From the NCBI GenBank assembly GCA_003450915.1, contig DMEM01000080.1, positions 1 to 8,844 on the forward strand: 8,844 nt of DNA, written 5' to 3'. The notes under the pieces are model-generated. The model saw only the letters and a list, made by a program, of their open reading frames with translations, was not told where the DNA came from and did no database searches. Positions 1 to 5,573 of the stretch are shown here, one piece after another (the first letter of the stretch is position 1; each line of letters begins with the position of its first letter). The stretch comes from Alphaproteobacteria bacterium (lineage in GTDB: Bacteria > Pseudomonadota > Alphaproteobacteria > UBA1280 > UBA12223). The position numbers and the translations under genes were made by a program.

Positions 1-197
1 CTAGCTAAATCATCTTTTAAGCCACCAACATACAATAAAATTAAAGATGCAGATAAAAATGCACAGCAACAATAAACAAGGTAGTTTACCTCTAAAACTT
101 TAGCAGCATAGCCTAAAACATTGTTATTTATACCCCATAAAACTGTTACACAAAATAAAGCAACCAACCAACCTTTTAATATTGACTTATTTTCCAT
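1..197 (-). CDS. EamA/DMT-family transporter, N-terminal fragment (runs off window)
   Basis: An open frame of 65 codons starts with ATG at 197 and continues past base 1, so only the N-terminus is present. It begins MENKSILKGWLVALFCVTVL and is followed by WGINN. It has two hydrophobic segments (about residues 9-30 and 38-58) separated by a short polar stretch ending VLEVN. A first helix with LWGxN, followed by a short loop and a Cys/Ala/Leu-rich second helix, is the usual start of drug/metabolite transporter (EamA, YddG-like) proteins of the inner membrane. That family normally has ten helices and about 300 residues. The substrate cannot be told from this fragment. The start lies 9 bases after the stop of the 78-aa gene, so the two are probably co-transcribed; GGGTAGA overlapping that stop may serve as a weak ribosome binding site. 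The family call is an inference from two helices. Confidence 0.6.
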   Translation of the reverse strand, partial: MENKSILKGWLVALFCVTVLWGINNNVLGYAAKVLEVNYLVYCCCAFLSASLILLYVGGLKDDLA

Positions 198-206
198 CAA
201 TCTAAT

Positions 207-443
207 CTACCCTAAAATTTCTAAATAATTTAAAACACCTAAAATAATAAAAATTAAGTTTAGACCAATACACACTGCAAATACAACACGTGCAAATAGC
301 TTATTAAATAAAATATCTTTAATAAGATCTTGATTATCTTTTCTTTGCTCTGCTGCCAACATTTGCTTTAGCTCTTTATATGTTAAGCTACTATTAATTT
401 CTATTTGAGGTTTAAATATTCTTCTATTTAGTTTCTGTTTCAT
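207..443 (-). CDS. Small single-pass membrane protein, unknown function
   Basis: A 78-residue protein with a charged, Lys/Gln-rich N-terminal half (residues 1-50) and one hydrophobic segment at about 52-75 (ARVVFAVCIGLNLIFIILGV). The basic N-terminal part precedes the helix, which suggests a tail-anchored-like or N-in topology, but this is inference. I recognise no family. It ends 9 bases before the DMT transporter start and is the first gene of that two-gene minus-strand unit. A possible promoter lies upstream at 489-517. The ribosome binding site is weak (AAGAAAATAATAAG before the ATG). Its reality rests on the intact frame, the coherent amphipathic/TM layout and the close spacing to the transporter. 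Confidence 0.6.
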   Translation of the reverse strand: MKQKLNRRIFKPQIEINSSLTYKELKQMLAAEQRKDNQDLIKDILFNKLFARVVFAVCIGLNLIFIILGVLNYLEILG

Positions 444-488
444 TCTTATTATTTTCTTATATTTAATTATGCTTATAATTGAGAATCT

Positions 489-517
489 AACATACTATAC
501 TTTAAAAGCTTTATCAA
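489..517 (-). promoter_or_regulatory. Candidate sigma-70 promoter for the 78-aa protein/transporter unit
   Basis: On the minus strand TTGATA (517-512) is followed after 17 bases by TATGTT (494-489), about 45 bases before the ATG at 443. The -35 is good and the -10 is mediocre. It lies just downstream of the kinase terminator, where a new promoter would be expected. The background is very AT-rich, so chance matches are common. Confidence 0.35.
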
Positions 518-521
518 TATA

Positions 522-546
522 AAAAAGCTACTTTTCGTAGCTTTTT
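522..546 (-). terminator. Intrinsic terminator after the kinase-like gene
   Basis: A perfect 10-bp stem, AAAAAGCTAC (522-531) with GTAGCTTTTT (537-546), encloses a 5-nt loop. It begins 3 bases after the kinase-like stop on the minus strand and is followed there by a T-rich run. The symmetrical A and T tails would let it act in both directions, but only minus-strand transcription meets it. Confidence 0.8.
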
Positions 547-549
547 ATT

Positions 550-1452
550 TTATTCATTTGTGATCTCTAAAGGCAAAGAAACTGTAAACTGAATTCCCGA
601 CTGATATCCACTAGATTCAATCTTAACATCCCCTCCCATATATCGAGCCATTTTTATTATTGTATTAAAGTTTGACTTGTCCATTTCATTTCCGCCATTG
701 CTAATACTATTAGCATATTTTACCTTTACTTGTTGAAACAATTTACTAAATTTATCCAGCTGAACACCATTACCTGTGTCCCTAATAATAAATTTTAGTT
801 CTACCATTGTACCAAATCTTTGAGTTTGTTCTACTATAAAATCAATATTTCCATAATGGCTAAACTCTATTGCATTAACCAATAAACTATTTAAAATTTG
901 ACTAATTCTAAAAGAATCAGACTTATAAAAATGCCAAAACTCATCTGGAATAACTAGTGTTAAATCAGCATTATTTTTTTGAGCTTTTAACTTAAAGTAT
1001 TCATATGTTTCAAATAATAAATTTTGCAGATTGAACTTGGCAAACTCAGCCTCAAATTCTCCACTTTCAACTTTTGAAAAATCAGATGCTTGCTGAAGCC
1101 TACCTTCTACAAAAGCTAAAGAACTTTTTAAAATATTTAAATATCTTACCTGATCTTGTGTTAAATCACTTTCTTTCAGCAGGTCTATCATTGTTGACAT
1201 TTCTTTAATTGGAGCTTTAGCATCCGAAAAAACATCTGAGAGATACATCAGGTGTTCTTTGTGATTTGCTACTAGCTGTTTCTTTTCATTAGCAAATGAA
1301 ATTTTCTGAATTTGAATATCCTGGTTGAGTTTTTCTGTCATAACATAAAGCGACTGAACATCTTGTAAATCAACAGATGTCCCATTATTTTTTTGTGTAT
1401 CAGTATCTTGATTTTTAAATTTATCATCTAAAAACTTAAAATATTTTTCCAT
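550..1452 (-). CDS. Histidine-kinase-like protein lacking the phospho-acceptor His (probable pseudokinase)
   Basis: A 300-residue protein with no TM segment or signal peptide, so cytosolic. Residues 30-68 look like a coiled coil, 60-135 match the HisKA dimerisation helices (LTQDQVRYLNILKSS, ASDFSKVESG), and 140-296 match a HATPase_c domain. The N box is present (QILNSLLVNAIEFS, N193), as are the G1 box (RDTGNGV, D225/G227/G229) and an F-box-like FSKLFQ. In the H box, where active kinases have SHEIRTPL, this reads FSDAKAPI: Ser76 stands at the His position. The GxGLGL G2 box is also missing; the segment before MARYMGGDVKIES reads GGNEMDKSNF. The family fold is clear, but autophosphorylation by the standard route is not expected. 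It may be a scaffold, a regulator of another kinase, or a decayed enzyme. No receiver gene is adjacent. A TATAAT hexamer (1462-1457) lies so close to the start that its use would give a nearly leaderless mRNA. It is transcribed divergently from hslO. Confidence 0.8.
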   Translation of the reverse strand: MEKYFKFLDDKFKNQDTDTQKNNGTSVDLQDVQSLYVMTEKLNQDIQIQKISFANEKKQLVANHKEHLMYLSDVFSDAKAPIKEMSTMIDLLKESDLTQDQVRYLNILKSSLAFVEGRLQQASDFSKVESGEFEAEFAKFNLQNLLFETYEYFKLKAQKNNADLTLVIPDEFWHFYKSDSFRISQILNSLLVNAIEFSHYGNIDFIVEQTQRFGTMVELKFIIRDTGNGVQLDKFSKLFQQVKVKYANSISNGGNEMDKSNFNTIIKMARYMGGDVKIESSGYQSGIQFTVSLPLEITNE

Positions 1453-1561
1453 GCAAATTATATCTCTTTTTTATTGTTTAAAACTATGCTATTATTTATA
1501 TTGTTTTGTAAAACGTAATAAAACTGTCAATATCATAGATAAAATTTAAGAAAGGAATATT

Positions 1562-2449
1562 ATGAATTCTGCAATAAAAAGCAAACAAGCAGGCAGCATT
1601 TTACCATTTAGTTTTGATAACTTACCTGTTAGGGGTAGGCTAATATCACTAAAAAATTTAGAGGAGTTCGTTCCAGCTATTAAAAATAACAAAGGATTTG
1701 TACAAGACTTATTAAAACAAAGTTTAACTGCAGTAGTTTTATTCCAACAAGATCTAAAAGCAGATCAATCTTTAACGCTACAAATTATTTCAAACTCAAG
1801 CATTAAACTAGTTATTGCCCAAGCAATGACAGATGGCACTATTAAAGCTTACGCAGATGTAACTGAAGACAACACTATTGAAAGCTATCAAGAGTTTGTA
1901 AAACAAAATCCAAGAATTGTTATTACAGTAGACAACAAAGGTAAAACTTATCAAAGTGTAATTCCTGTTATAGGCAGCAGTTTAAAAGACTCAATTATTG
2001 AATATTATGAGCAGTCTGTTCAAAATAAAACATATCTAAGCTTTATTGAACACAATAATACAAACTGTGCTTTAATGCTACAACACCTACCAACAGAAAA
2101 AGTTTCAGAAGATGATTGGAGCCGTTTAGCAATGGTAGCAGATACTTTAACAGCAAAGGAAATAACATCTTTATTACATTATGAAATTGTTCAAAGAATT
2201 TTCGCTGAAGACACTGTTAGAATTTATGATGAAAACATTCTAAGCTTCTATACTGATGTTGATAAAGCAAGAATGGAAAAAGCTATTAAATCATTAGGTA
2301 TTCTACAATGTAAAAGCCTTTTAGATGAAGGTGATATTGAAATGACAGACCAATTCAGTGGATTAACAGAAACATTCACTCATGAAGACATTCAAAGAAT
2401 TTTCAAAGAAGTTAAAGACGGACTAATTGAAAGAAATAAGGACAAATAA
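1562..2449 (+). CDS. hslO: Hsp33 family chaperone (HslO) lacking the zinc/redox cysteines
   Basis: A 295-residue protein matching Hsp33 in length and order. The N-terminal alpha/beta chaperone domain (about 15-175) contains the family block SLTAVVLFQQDLKADQSLTL, then IKLVIAQAMTDGTIKAYA and LMLQHLP. A helical linker (about 183-225) and the C-terminal switch region (227-290) follow. Canonical Hsp33 is a cytosolic holdase activated by oxidation; four cysteines, CxC and CxxC (C232, C234, C265 and C268 in E. coli), bind zinc and form disulfides. Here those positions read T231, V233, D263 and S266, although the flanking sequence still aligns (RMEKAIKSLG, DIEMTDQFSG). The only cysteines are C169 and C250. 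The chaperone is therefore unlikely to be switched by zinc and disulfides. AAAGGA 6 bases before ATG supports the start. It ends 2 bases before rnd, so the two are co-transcribed, and it lies divergent to the kinase-like gene. Confidence 0.88.
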   Translation: MNSAIKSKQAGSILPFSFDNLPVRGRLISLKNLEEFVPAIKNNKGFVQDLLKQSLTAVVLFQQDLKADQSLTLQIISNSSIKLVIAQAMTDGTIKAYADVTEDNTIESYQEFVKQNPRIVITVDNKGKTYQSVIPVIGSSLKDSIIEYYEQSVQNKTYLSFIEHNNTNCALMLQHLPTEKVSEDDWSRLAMVADTLTAKEITSLLHYEIVQRIFAEDTVRIYDENILSFYTDVDKARMEKAIKSLGILQCKSLLDEGDIEMTDQFSGLTETFTHEDIQRIFKEVKDGLIERNKDK

Positions 2450-2451
2450 TC

Positions 2452-3075
2452 ATGACAGACTTAAACATTACTTTACACCATGGCGACCTACCTGCTGATG
2501 TTAAATTCGGCAATATTGTTGCAATGGATTGTGAAATGATGGGATTAAACCCATTAAGAGACAAGCTTTGCTTAGCTCAAATTTCAGATAATGGTAAAGA
2601 TATTCACTTAGTAAAATTTGATATCACAAAATCATACAGTGCACCAAACCTAAAAGCATTACTTGAAGATTCATCAAAAGAAAAAATCTTCCACTTTGCA
2701 CGTGCAGATATGGGATTTTTAATTCAACATTTAAATGCAGAACCTTCTAATATTTTCTGTACAAAAGTTGCTTCAAAACTTTGCAGAACTTATACCGACT
2801 CACACGGTTTAAAATCTGTTCTTAAAGAGCTTTTAAATGTAGAGTTATCTAAGGAACAACAAACATCTCACTGGGGTGTTGCAGAATTTTCAGATGCTCA
2901 AATTGAATACGCCGCTCGTGATGTTGTTTACCTACACCAAATTCGTGAAGAACTAGGCAATAGAGTTGAACAGCTAGGCAGAACAGAACTATTAAATGAT
3001 ACAAATAAATTCATTCCTGTTTTAGCTAAGCTTGAACTACAAGGCTGGAACGAAACAATCTTAAATCACCATTAA
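2452..3075 (+). CDS. rnd: Ribonuclease D, copy 1 (DEDDy 3'-5' exoribonuclease)
   Basis: A 207-residue single-domain DEDDy exonuclease. All catalytic signatures are visible: Exo I D26-x-E28 (AMDCEM), Exo II D86 in FHFARAD, and Exo III Y153-x3-D157 (YAARDVVYLH). It lacks the C-terminal HRDC domains of the gamma-proteobacterial enzyme (about 370 aa), as is usual in alphaproteobacteria. RNase D trims 3' ends of tRNA precursors and other small RNAs using two metal ions. The start follows the hslO stop by 2 bases, with AAGGA(C) inside the end of hslO as ribosome binding site. It forms a unit hslO-rnd, probably with read-through into kpsF1. The N-terminal LHHGDLP motif recurs as LHHDDLP in the two paralogues downstream. 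It is the most conventional of the three copies. Confidence 0.93.
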   Translation: MTDLNITLHHGDLPADVKFGNIVAMDCEMMGLNPLRDKLCLAQISDNGKDIHLVKFDITKSYSAPNLKALLEDSSKEKIFHFARADMGFLIQHLNAEPSNIFCTKVASKLCRTYTDSHGLKSVLKELLNVELSKEQQTSHWGVAEFSDAQIEYAARDVVYLHQIREELGNRVEQLGRTELLNDTNKFIPVLAKLELQGWNETILNHH

Positions 3076-3081
3076 TTTATC

Positions 3082-3118
3082 AAGCTCAGGGCATTTTATG
3101 TTTTGAGCTTTATTTTTA
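3082..3118 (+). terminator. Weak stem-loop terminator between rnd and kpsF1
   Basis: AAGCTCA (3082-3088) pairs with TGAGCTT (3104-3110) across a 15-nt loop and is followed by TATTTTTATT. The 7-bp stem and long loop suggest partial termination. I see no convincing separate promoter in the 27 bases left before kpsF1, so kpsF1 probably depends on read-through from hslO-rnd. Confidence 0.5.
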
Positions 3119-3145
3119 TTAACTAATAAAAGGAAACATTAACAA

Positions 3146-4096
3146 ATGAACACTTCAATTATCAAAACTGGTTTAGAAACTCTAGAAATGGAGAAAAAAG
3201 CTCTTGAACATCTAATAGCTAACTTCCAAGAAGCAGACTTTATAAAAGCTGTTGAACTATTAAGCAATGTAAAAGGTAAAATCATTTTCTTTGGTATTGG
3301 TAAAACAGGTCATATTTGTAAAAAACTAGCGGCAACATTTGCAAGTACTGGATCATCTGCATTTTTCGTTCACGCTGCTGAGGCAAACCACGGTGACTTA
3401 GGTATGCTAGAAAAAACAGACCTTCTTGTTGCTATTTCTCACTCTGGTGAATCTAAAGAACTATTTTCAACAGTTAAAGCATGTAAAAGAGCTGGTGTTC
3501 CGGTAATTGGCCTAACAAATAGTGAAAATTCAACAGTTGGCAGAAACTCTACTGTTGTTCTAAAAAACTTTGTTAGTAAAGAAGCATGCCCTCTTGGCTT
3601 AGCACCAACTTCATCAACAACAGTAACTCTTGCATTAGGAGATGCTTTAGCAATGGCAGTAATGGCTGAGAAAAACTTCACAGTTGAAGATTTCGGTAAA
3701 TCACACCCAGCTGGTAAATTAGGTATGAGAACAGCACCAATTAAAGAATTTATGTCTTCACTTCCTGTATTAAGAGCAGAAGATAACATTCTACAAGCAT
3801 TTAAAGAAGTTAATGATCACAGAATTGGTTGCGGAGTTATTTTAAATGAAAATAAAACACTAGCAGGCTTTGTTTCAGATGGTGACTTACGTCGTGGCTT
3901 AGTAGAAAAAGGTCCTGAATCTAAAATTACAGATTCAATGATTAAAAATCCAAAAACTATAAATCAAGAAGAGCTAGCTGTTGCAGGTCAAAACCTATTA
4001 AATGAGTATAGAGTTTCAAGCCTAGTTATTGTTGATGATAACAACCTACCGGTTGGTATTTTAGATAAAAAAGTTTGTGATGAGCTTTTAGGTTAA
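3146..4096 (+). CDS. kdsD: Arabinose-5-phosphate isomerase, KpsF/KdsD family, copy 1
   Basis: A 316-residue protein with an N-terminal SIS domain (about 35-185) and two CBS domains (about 197-253 and 259-315), the standard layout and length of KpsF/KdsD/GutQ. The family interconverts ribulose 5-phosphate and arabinose 5-phosphate, the first step to Kdo for LPS or capsule, in the cytosol. The four catalytic residues known from E. coli KdsD (K59, E111, E152, H193) align with K53 (GIGKTGH), E105 (SGESKE), E146 (KEACPLGLAPT) and H187 (SHPAG), so it should be active. CBS1 has the typical GFVSDGDLRR. The ribosome binding site AAAAGGA is about 12 bases before ATG. Next to rnd is the usual alphaproteobacterial position, but the usual downstream lptC-lptA genes are not here. 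KpsF, GutQ and KdsD cannot be separated by sequence alone. Confidence 0.92.
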   Translation: MNTSIIKTGLETLEMEKKALEHLIANFQEADFIKAVELLSNVKGKIIFFGIGKTGHICKKLAATFASTGSSAFFVHAAEANHGDLGMLEKTDLLVAISHSGESKELFSTVKACKRAGVPVIGLTNSENSTVGRNSTVVLKNFVSKEACPLGLAPTSSTTVTLALGDALAMAVMAEKNFTVEDFGKSHPAGKLGMRTAPIKEFMSSLPVLRAEDNILQAFKEVNDHRIGCGVILNENKTLAGFVSDGDLRRGLVEKGPESKITDSMIKNPKTINQEELAVAGQNLLNEYRVSSLVIVDDNNLPVGILDKKVCDELLG

Positions 4097-4142
4097 CCTG
4101 CACATATCATCCCAAACATTCTAAAACTTAAAATTGCTCGGT

Positions 4143-4223
4143 TGTCATCCCGGACTACGATCCGGGATCTCTGCAAAAACCTCGATTTTACCTCGGAAAT
4201 GCCAGATCAAGCCTAGCATGACA
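4143..4223 (+). repeat. Intergenic palindromic repeat element (degenerate)
   Basis: The 81-bp segment begins TGTCATCCCGG and ends with the inverted counterpart of TGTCAT. The left arm contains an internal hairpin, ATCCCGGA-CTACG-ATCCGGGAT. The right arm (GCCAGATCAAGCCTAGCATGACA region) is a mutated inverse of the left. It is visibly more GC-rich than its surroundings. TGTCATCCCGG/GATCCGGGAT intergenic palindromes are dispersed repeats in many alphaproteobacterial genomes. No open frame crosses it. It sits between the kpsF1 stop and its terminator, so it would be transcribed into the 3' UTR. Confidence 0.7.
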
Positions 4224-4226
4224 TAT

Positions 4227-4260
4227 AAAAAAGCACCTGCTACCTAGCTGGTACTTTTTT
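4227..4260 (+). terminator. Intrinsic terminator after kpsF1
   Basis: AAAAAAG (4227-4233) pairs with CTTTTTT (4254-4260). After one C/A mismatch, ACC (4235-4237) pairs with GGT (4250-4252). The T run forms the tail. It closes the hslO-rnd-kpsF1 unit. Confidence 0.7.
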
Positions 4261-4261
4261 A

Positions 4262-4289
4262 TTGTCAGCTAAAAACTTGCATCTATAAG
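4262..4289 (+). promoter_or_regulatory. Candidate promoter for the 116-aa membrane protein
   Basis: TTGTCA (4262-4267), a 16-base spacer, then TATAAG (4284-4289), about 55 bases before the ATG at 4344 and immediately after a terminator. TTGCAT at 4277 is an alternative -35. Not unique in such AT-rich DNA. Confidence 0.4.
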
Positions 4290-4343
4290 TATAAATTATT
4301 AAATGTACCTCATTCATCAAATTTAAATCTTAAGGAGAACATT

Positions 4344-4694
4344 ATGTTCTTAGCAATTCGTGCTTTTCTCATCATATTCGGAATCACCCTAGCAGCCTCG
4401 ATTGCTTCTTTTTTAGGAATATTAGAGTCAGATGTTTCACCATACACAATATTAATAGCTGCAATATCTAATATTTTAGTTGCAGCAAACATTTTTAAAG
4501 CAAATCTGTGCCTTAAAAATGTAATATCTGTATTGCAAGGTCTGGCCTTAGGTGGAGGCATGATCTCCCACCTAGTCTTAGACAACATCCCGGCAGCAAT
4601 TGGCATGGTTGCTATTGCCTTGGTGCTGCATTTGTTCTATTGGAAAATAGAAACCCGTGAAGTTAACGAAAAAAAAAGAAGTCAAATAGACTAA
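4344..4694 (+). CDS. Small four-TM integral membrane protein, unknown function
   Basis: A 116-residue, very hydrophobic protein with four likely helices at about 3-26, 33-52, 59-79 and 83-100, then a charged cytoplasmic-looking tail (KIETREVNEKKRSQ). A perfect AAGGAG lies 7 bases before ATG, and a strong terminator follows 7 bases after the stop, so it is a real single-gene unit. I recognise no family; the layout is that of a small uncharacterised inner-membrane protein. No catalytic or binding motif stands out beyond a Gly-rich GLALGGGM in helix 3. It separates the canonical rnd-kpsF1 pair from the second set of paralogues, but nothing shows that it works with them. Confidence 0.75.
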   Translation: MFLAIRAFLIIFGITLAASIASFLGILESDVSPYTILIAAISNILVAANIFKANLCLKNVISVLQGLALGGGMISHLVLDNIPAAIGMVAIALVLHLFYWKIETREVNEKKRSQID

Positions 4695-4701
4695 AGTTTT
4701 T

Positions 4702-4736
4702 GCCCCTGTAGTATTTATTACTATAGGGGCTTTTTT
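4702..4736 (+). terminator. Strong intrinsic terminator after the 116-aa protein gene
   Basis: GCCCCTGTAGTA (4702-4713) pairs with TACTATAGGGGC (4719-4730), one mismatch, and is followed by TTTTTT (4731-4736). Confidence 0.88.
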
Positions 4737-4738
4737 AC

Positions 4739-4766
4739 TTGATTATATATTAATAATGACTATACT
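4739..4766 (+). promoter_or_regulatory. Candidate promoter for the degenerate RNase D copy
   Basis: TTGATT (4739-4744), 16-base spacer, TATACT (4761-4766). A second -10-like TATAAA at 4781 falls where the rnd3 promoter would place its -10 if the two upstream regions are aligned (both share TTACTAA and ATATTTATAA). Confidence 0.4.
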
Positions 4767-4821
4767 TACTAAGCACTAATTATAAATATTTATAATAATT
4801 ACGTTTCAAAAGGTGATAATA

Positions 4822-5463
4822 ATGGATAATTTTAAAATTGCTTTACACCACGACGATCTTCCTAAAAAACTTGAGATTAGTAACGTTATTGCGCTAAATG
4901 CAAAAATAGTAAAAGGCAAACTGTACTATCTTCAGTTAACAAATGAGGGACTTCAGTTAACAAACGATGGACTTCAGTTAACAAACGGTGGGGATACAGT
5001 TCATATTGTACAATTTACACACAATGCCCCCTACGATGCGCCAAATCTTTTGAATATTTTGGCAAACCCTGAAATTCAAAAAATTTTTCATCTTGATAAA
5101 GATGAGTTGATATCTTTAGGTAAATGCTTAAAAACAACTCCTGTTAATCTGTTTAGTATTAAAATTGCTTCACAGCTTGCTTATCCAACTGTTCAAGAAA
5201 ACTCATTGCAAGCTTTATTAAAAGAGCTTTTAAATGTAGAGCTTGATAACAGAATTGAACAAACCGATTGGACAAGCCCTTCTATTTACATTGATGTCTT
5301 TGACTACCTGGCCGACAATGTTCGTTACCTGCATAAACTGAAAAAAACATTGATGGCAATTTCTTCAAAAAATGACACAACAACGCCAATAACCAAGGCC
5401 TGTAAAGAACTCGAAGATGAAGTTTGCACAGAACTTCACGGCTTTTTTTCTAATTGCGAATAA
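4822..5463 (+). CDS. RNase D paralogue, copy 2, catalytically dead (pseudoenzyme)
   Basis: A 213-residue protein clearly homologous to copy 1 along its length (IALHHDDLP, NLLNIL, KIFH, IKIASQL, LKELLNVEL, VRYLHKL), but with the active site dismantled. Exo I D-x-E reads N26-x-K28 (ALNAKI), the Exo II Asp is E95 with the preceding Arg now Lys, and the Exo III Asp is N166; only the Exo III Tyr (Y162) stays. No exonuclease activity is expected. Residues 37-57 are a threefold LQLTN(E/D/G)G repeat encoded by a 21-bp tandem repeat, inserted in the beta-hairpin after Exo I. GTG at 4813 lies inside the AAAAGGTGAT ribosome binding site, so ATG at 4822 is the likely start. The frame is undamaged and has its own promoter and terminator, which argues for a maintained protein. 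It might bind RNA or pair with another RNase D; that is inference. Slow decay is the alternative. Confidence 0.82.
   Translation: MDNFKIALHHDDLPKKLEISNVIALNAKIVKGKLYYLQLTNEGLQLTNDGLQLTNGGDTVHIVQFTHNAPYDAPNLLNILANPEIQKIFHLDKDELISLGKCLKTTPVNLFSIKIASQLAYPTVQENSLQALLKELLNVELDNRIEQTDWTSPSIYIDVFDYLADNVRYLHKLKKTLMAISSKNDTTTPITKACKELEDEVCTELHGFFSNCE
4930..4992 (+). repeat. Three tandem 21-bp in-frame repeats inside RNase D copy 2
   Basis: Units start at 4930, 4951 and 4972. Each begins CTTCAGTTAACAAA and then diverges slightly (TGAGGGA, CGATGGA, CGGTGGG). They encode LQLTNEG, LQLTNDG and LQLTNGG. The period is a multiple of three, so the frame is kept. Differences are confined to the last 7 bases, suggesting a fairly recent expansion. 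Confidence 0.95.
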
Positions 5464-5473
5464 TTTTTTTATA

Positions 5474-5503
5474 AAGAAGCCGGCCTTAGTGCCGGTTTTC
5501 TTC
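5474..5503 (+). terminator. Intrinsic terminator after RNase D copy 2
   Basis: CCGGC (5480-5484) pairs with GCCGG (5491-5495) over a 6-nt loop. The flanking GAAG and TTTTCTTC extend the stem imperfectly and supply a pyrimidine/T-rich tail. Confidence 0.65.
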
Positions 5504-5531
5504 TTGAAAGTTACTAATTAAACACTATAAT
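5504..5531 (+). promoter_or_regulatory. Near-consensus sigma-70 promoter for RNase D copy 3
   Basis: TTGAAA (5504-5509), 16-base spacer, then a perfect TATAAT (5526-5531). It directly abuts the preceding terminator and predicts an mRNA start near 5538, about 36 bases before the ATG. Confidence 0.7.
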
Positions 5532-5573
5532 ATTTATAAATCACTCACTCATTTCTTTTTATATGGTGATCTT

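Noticed and set aside
3439..3789. 116-aa open frame on the minus strand
   Set aside because: It lies wholly inside kpsF1, whose SIS motifs are unmistakable; no ribosome binding site or family resemblance.
4310..4606. 98-aa open frame on the minus strand
   Set aside because: Antisense to the 116-aa membrane protein, which has a perfect AAGGAG and a terminator; the antisense protein has no coherent features.
4813..4821. GTG start for RNase D copy 2
   Set aside because: The GTG is part of the AAAAGGTGAT ribosome binding site; ATG at 4822 has correct spacing and aligns with copy 1.
4930..4992. Possible CRISPR-like repeats
   Set aside because: Contiguous 21-bp units with no spacers, in frame inside a coding gene.
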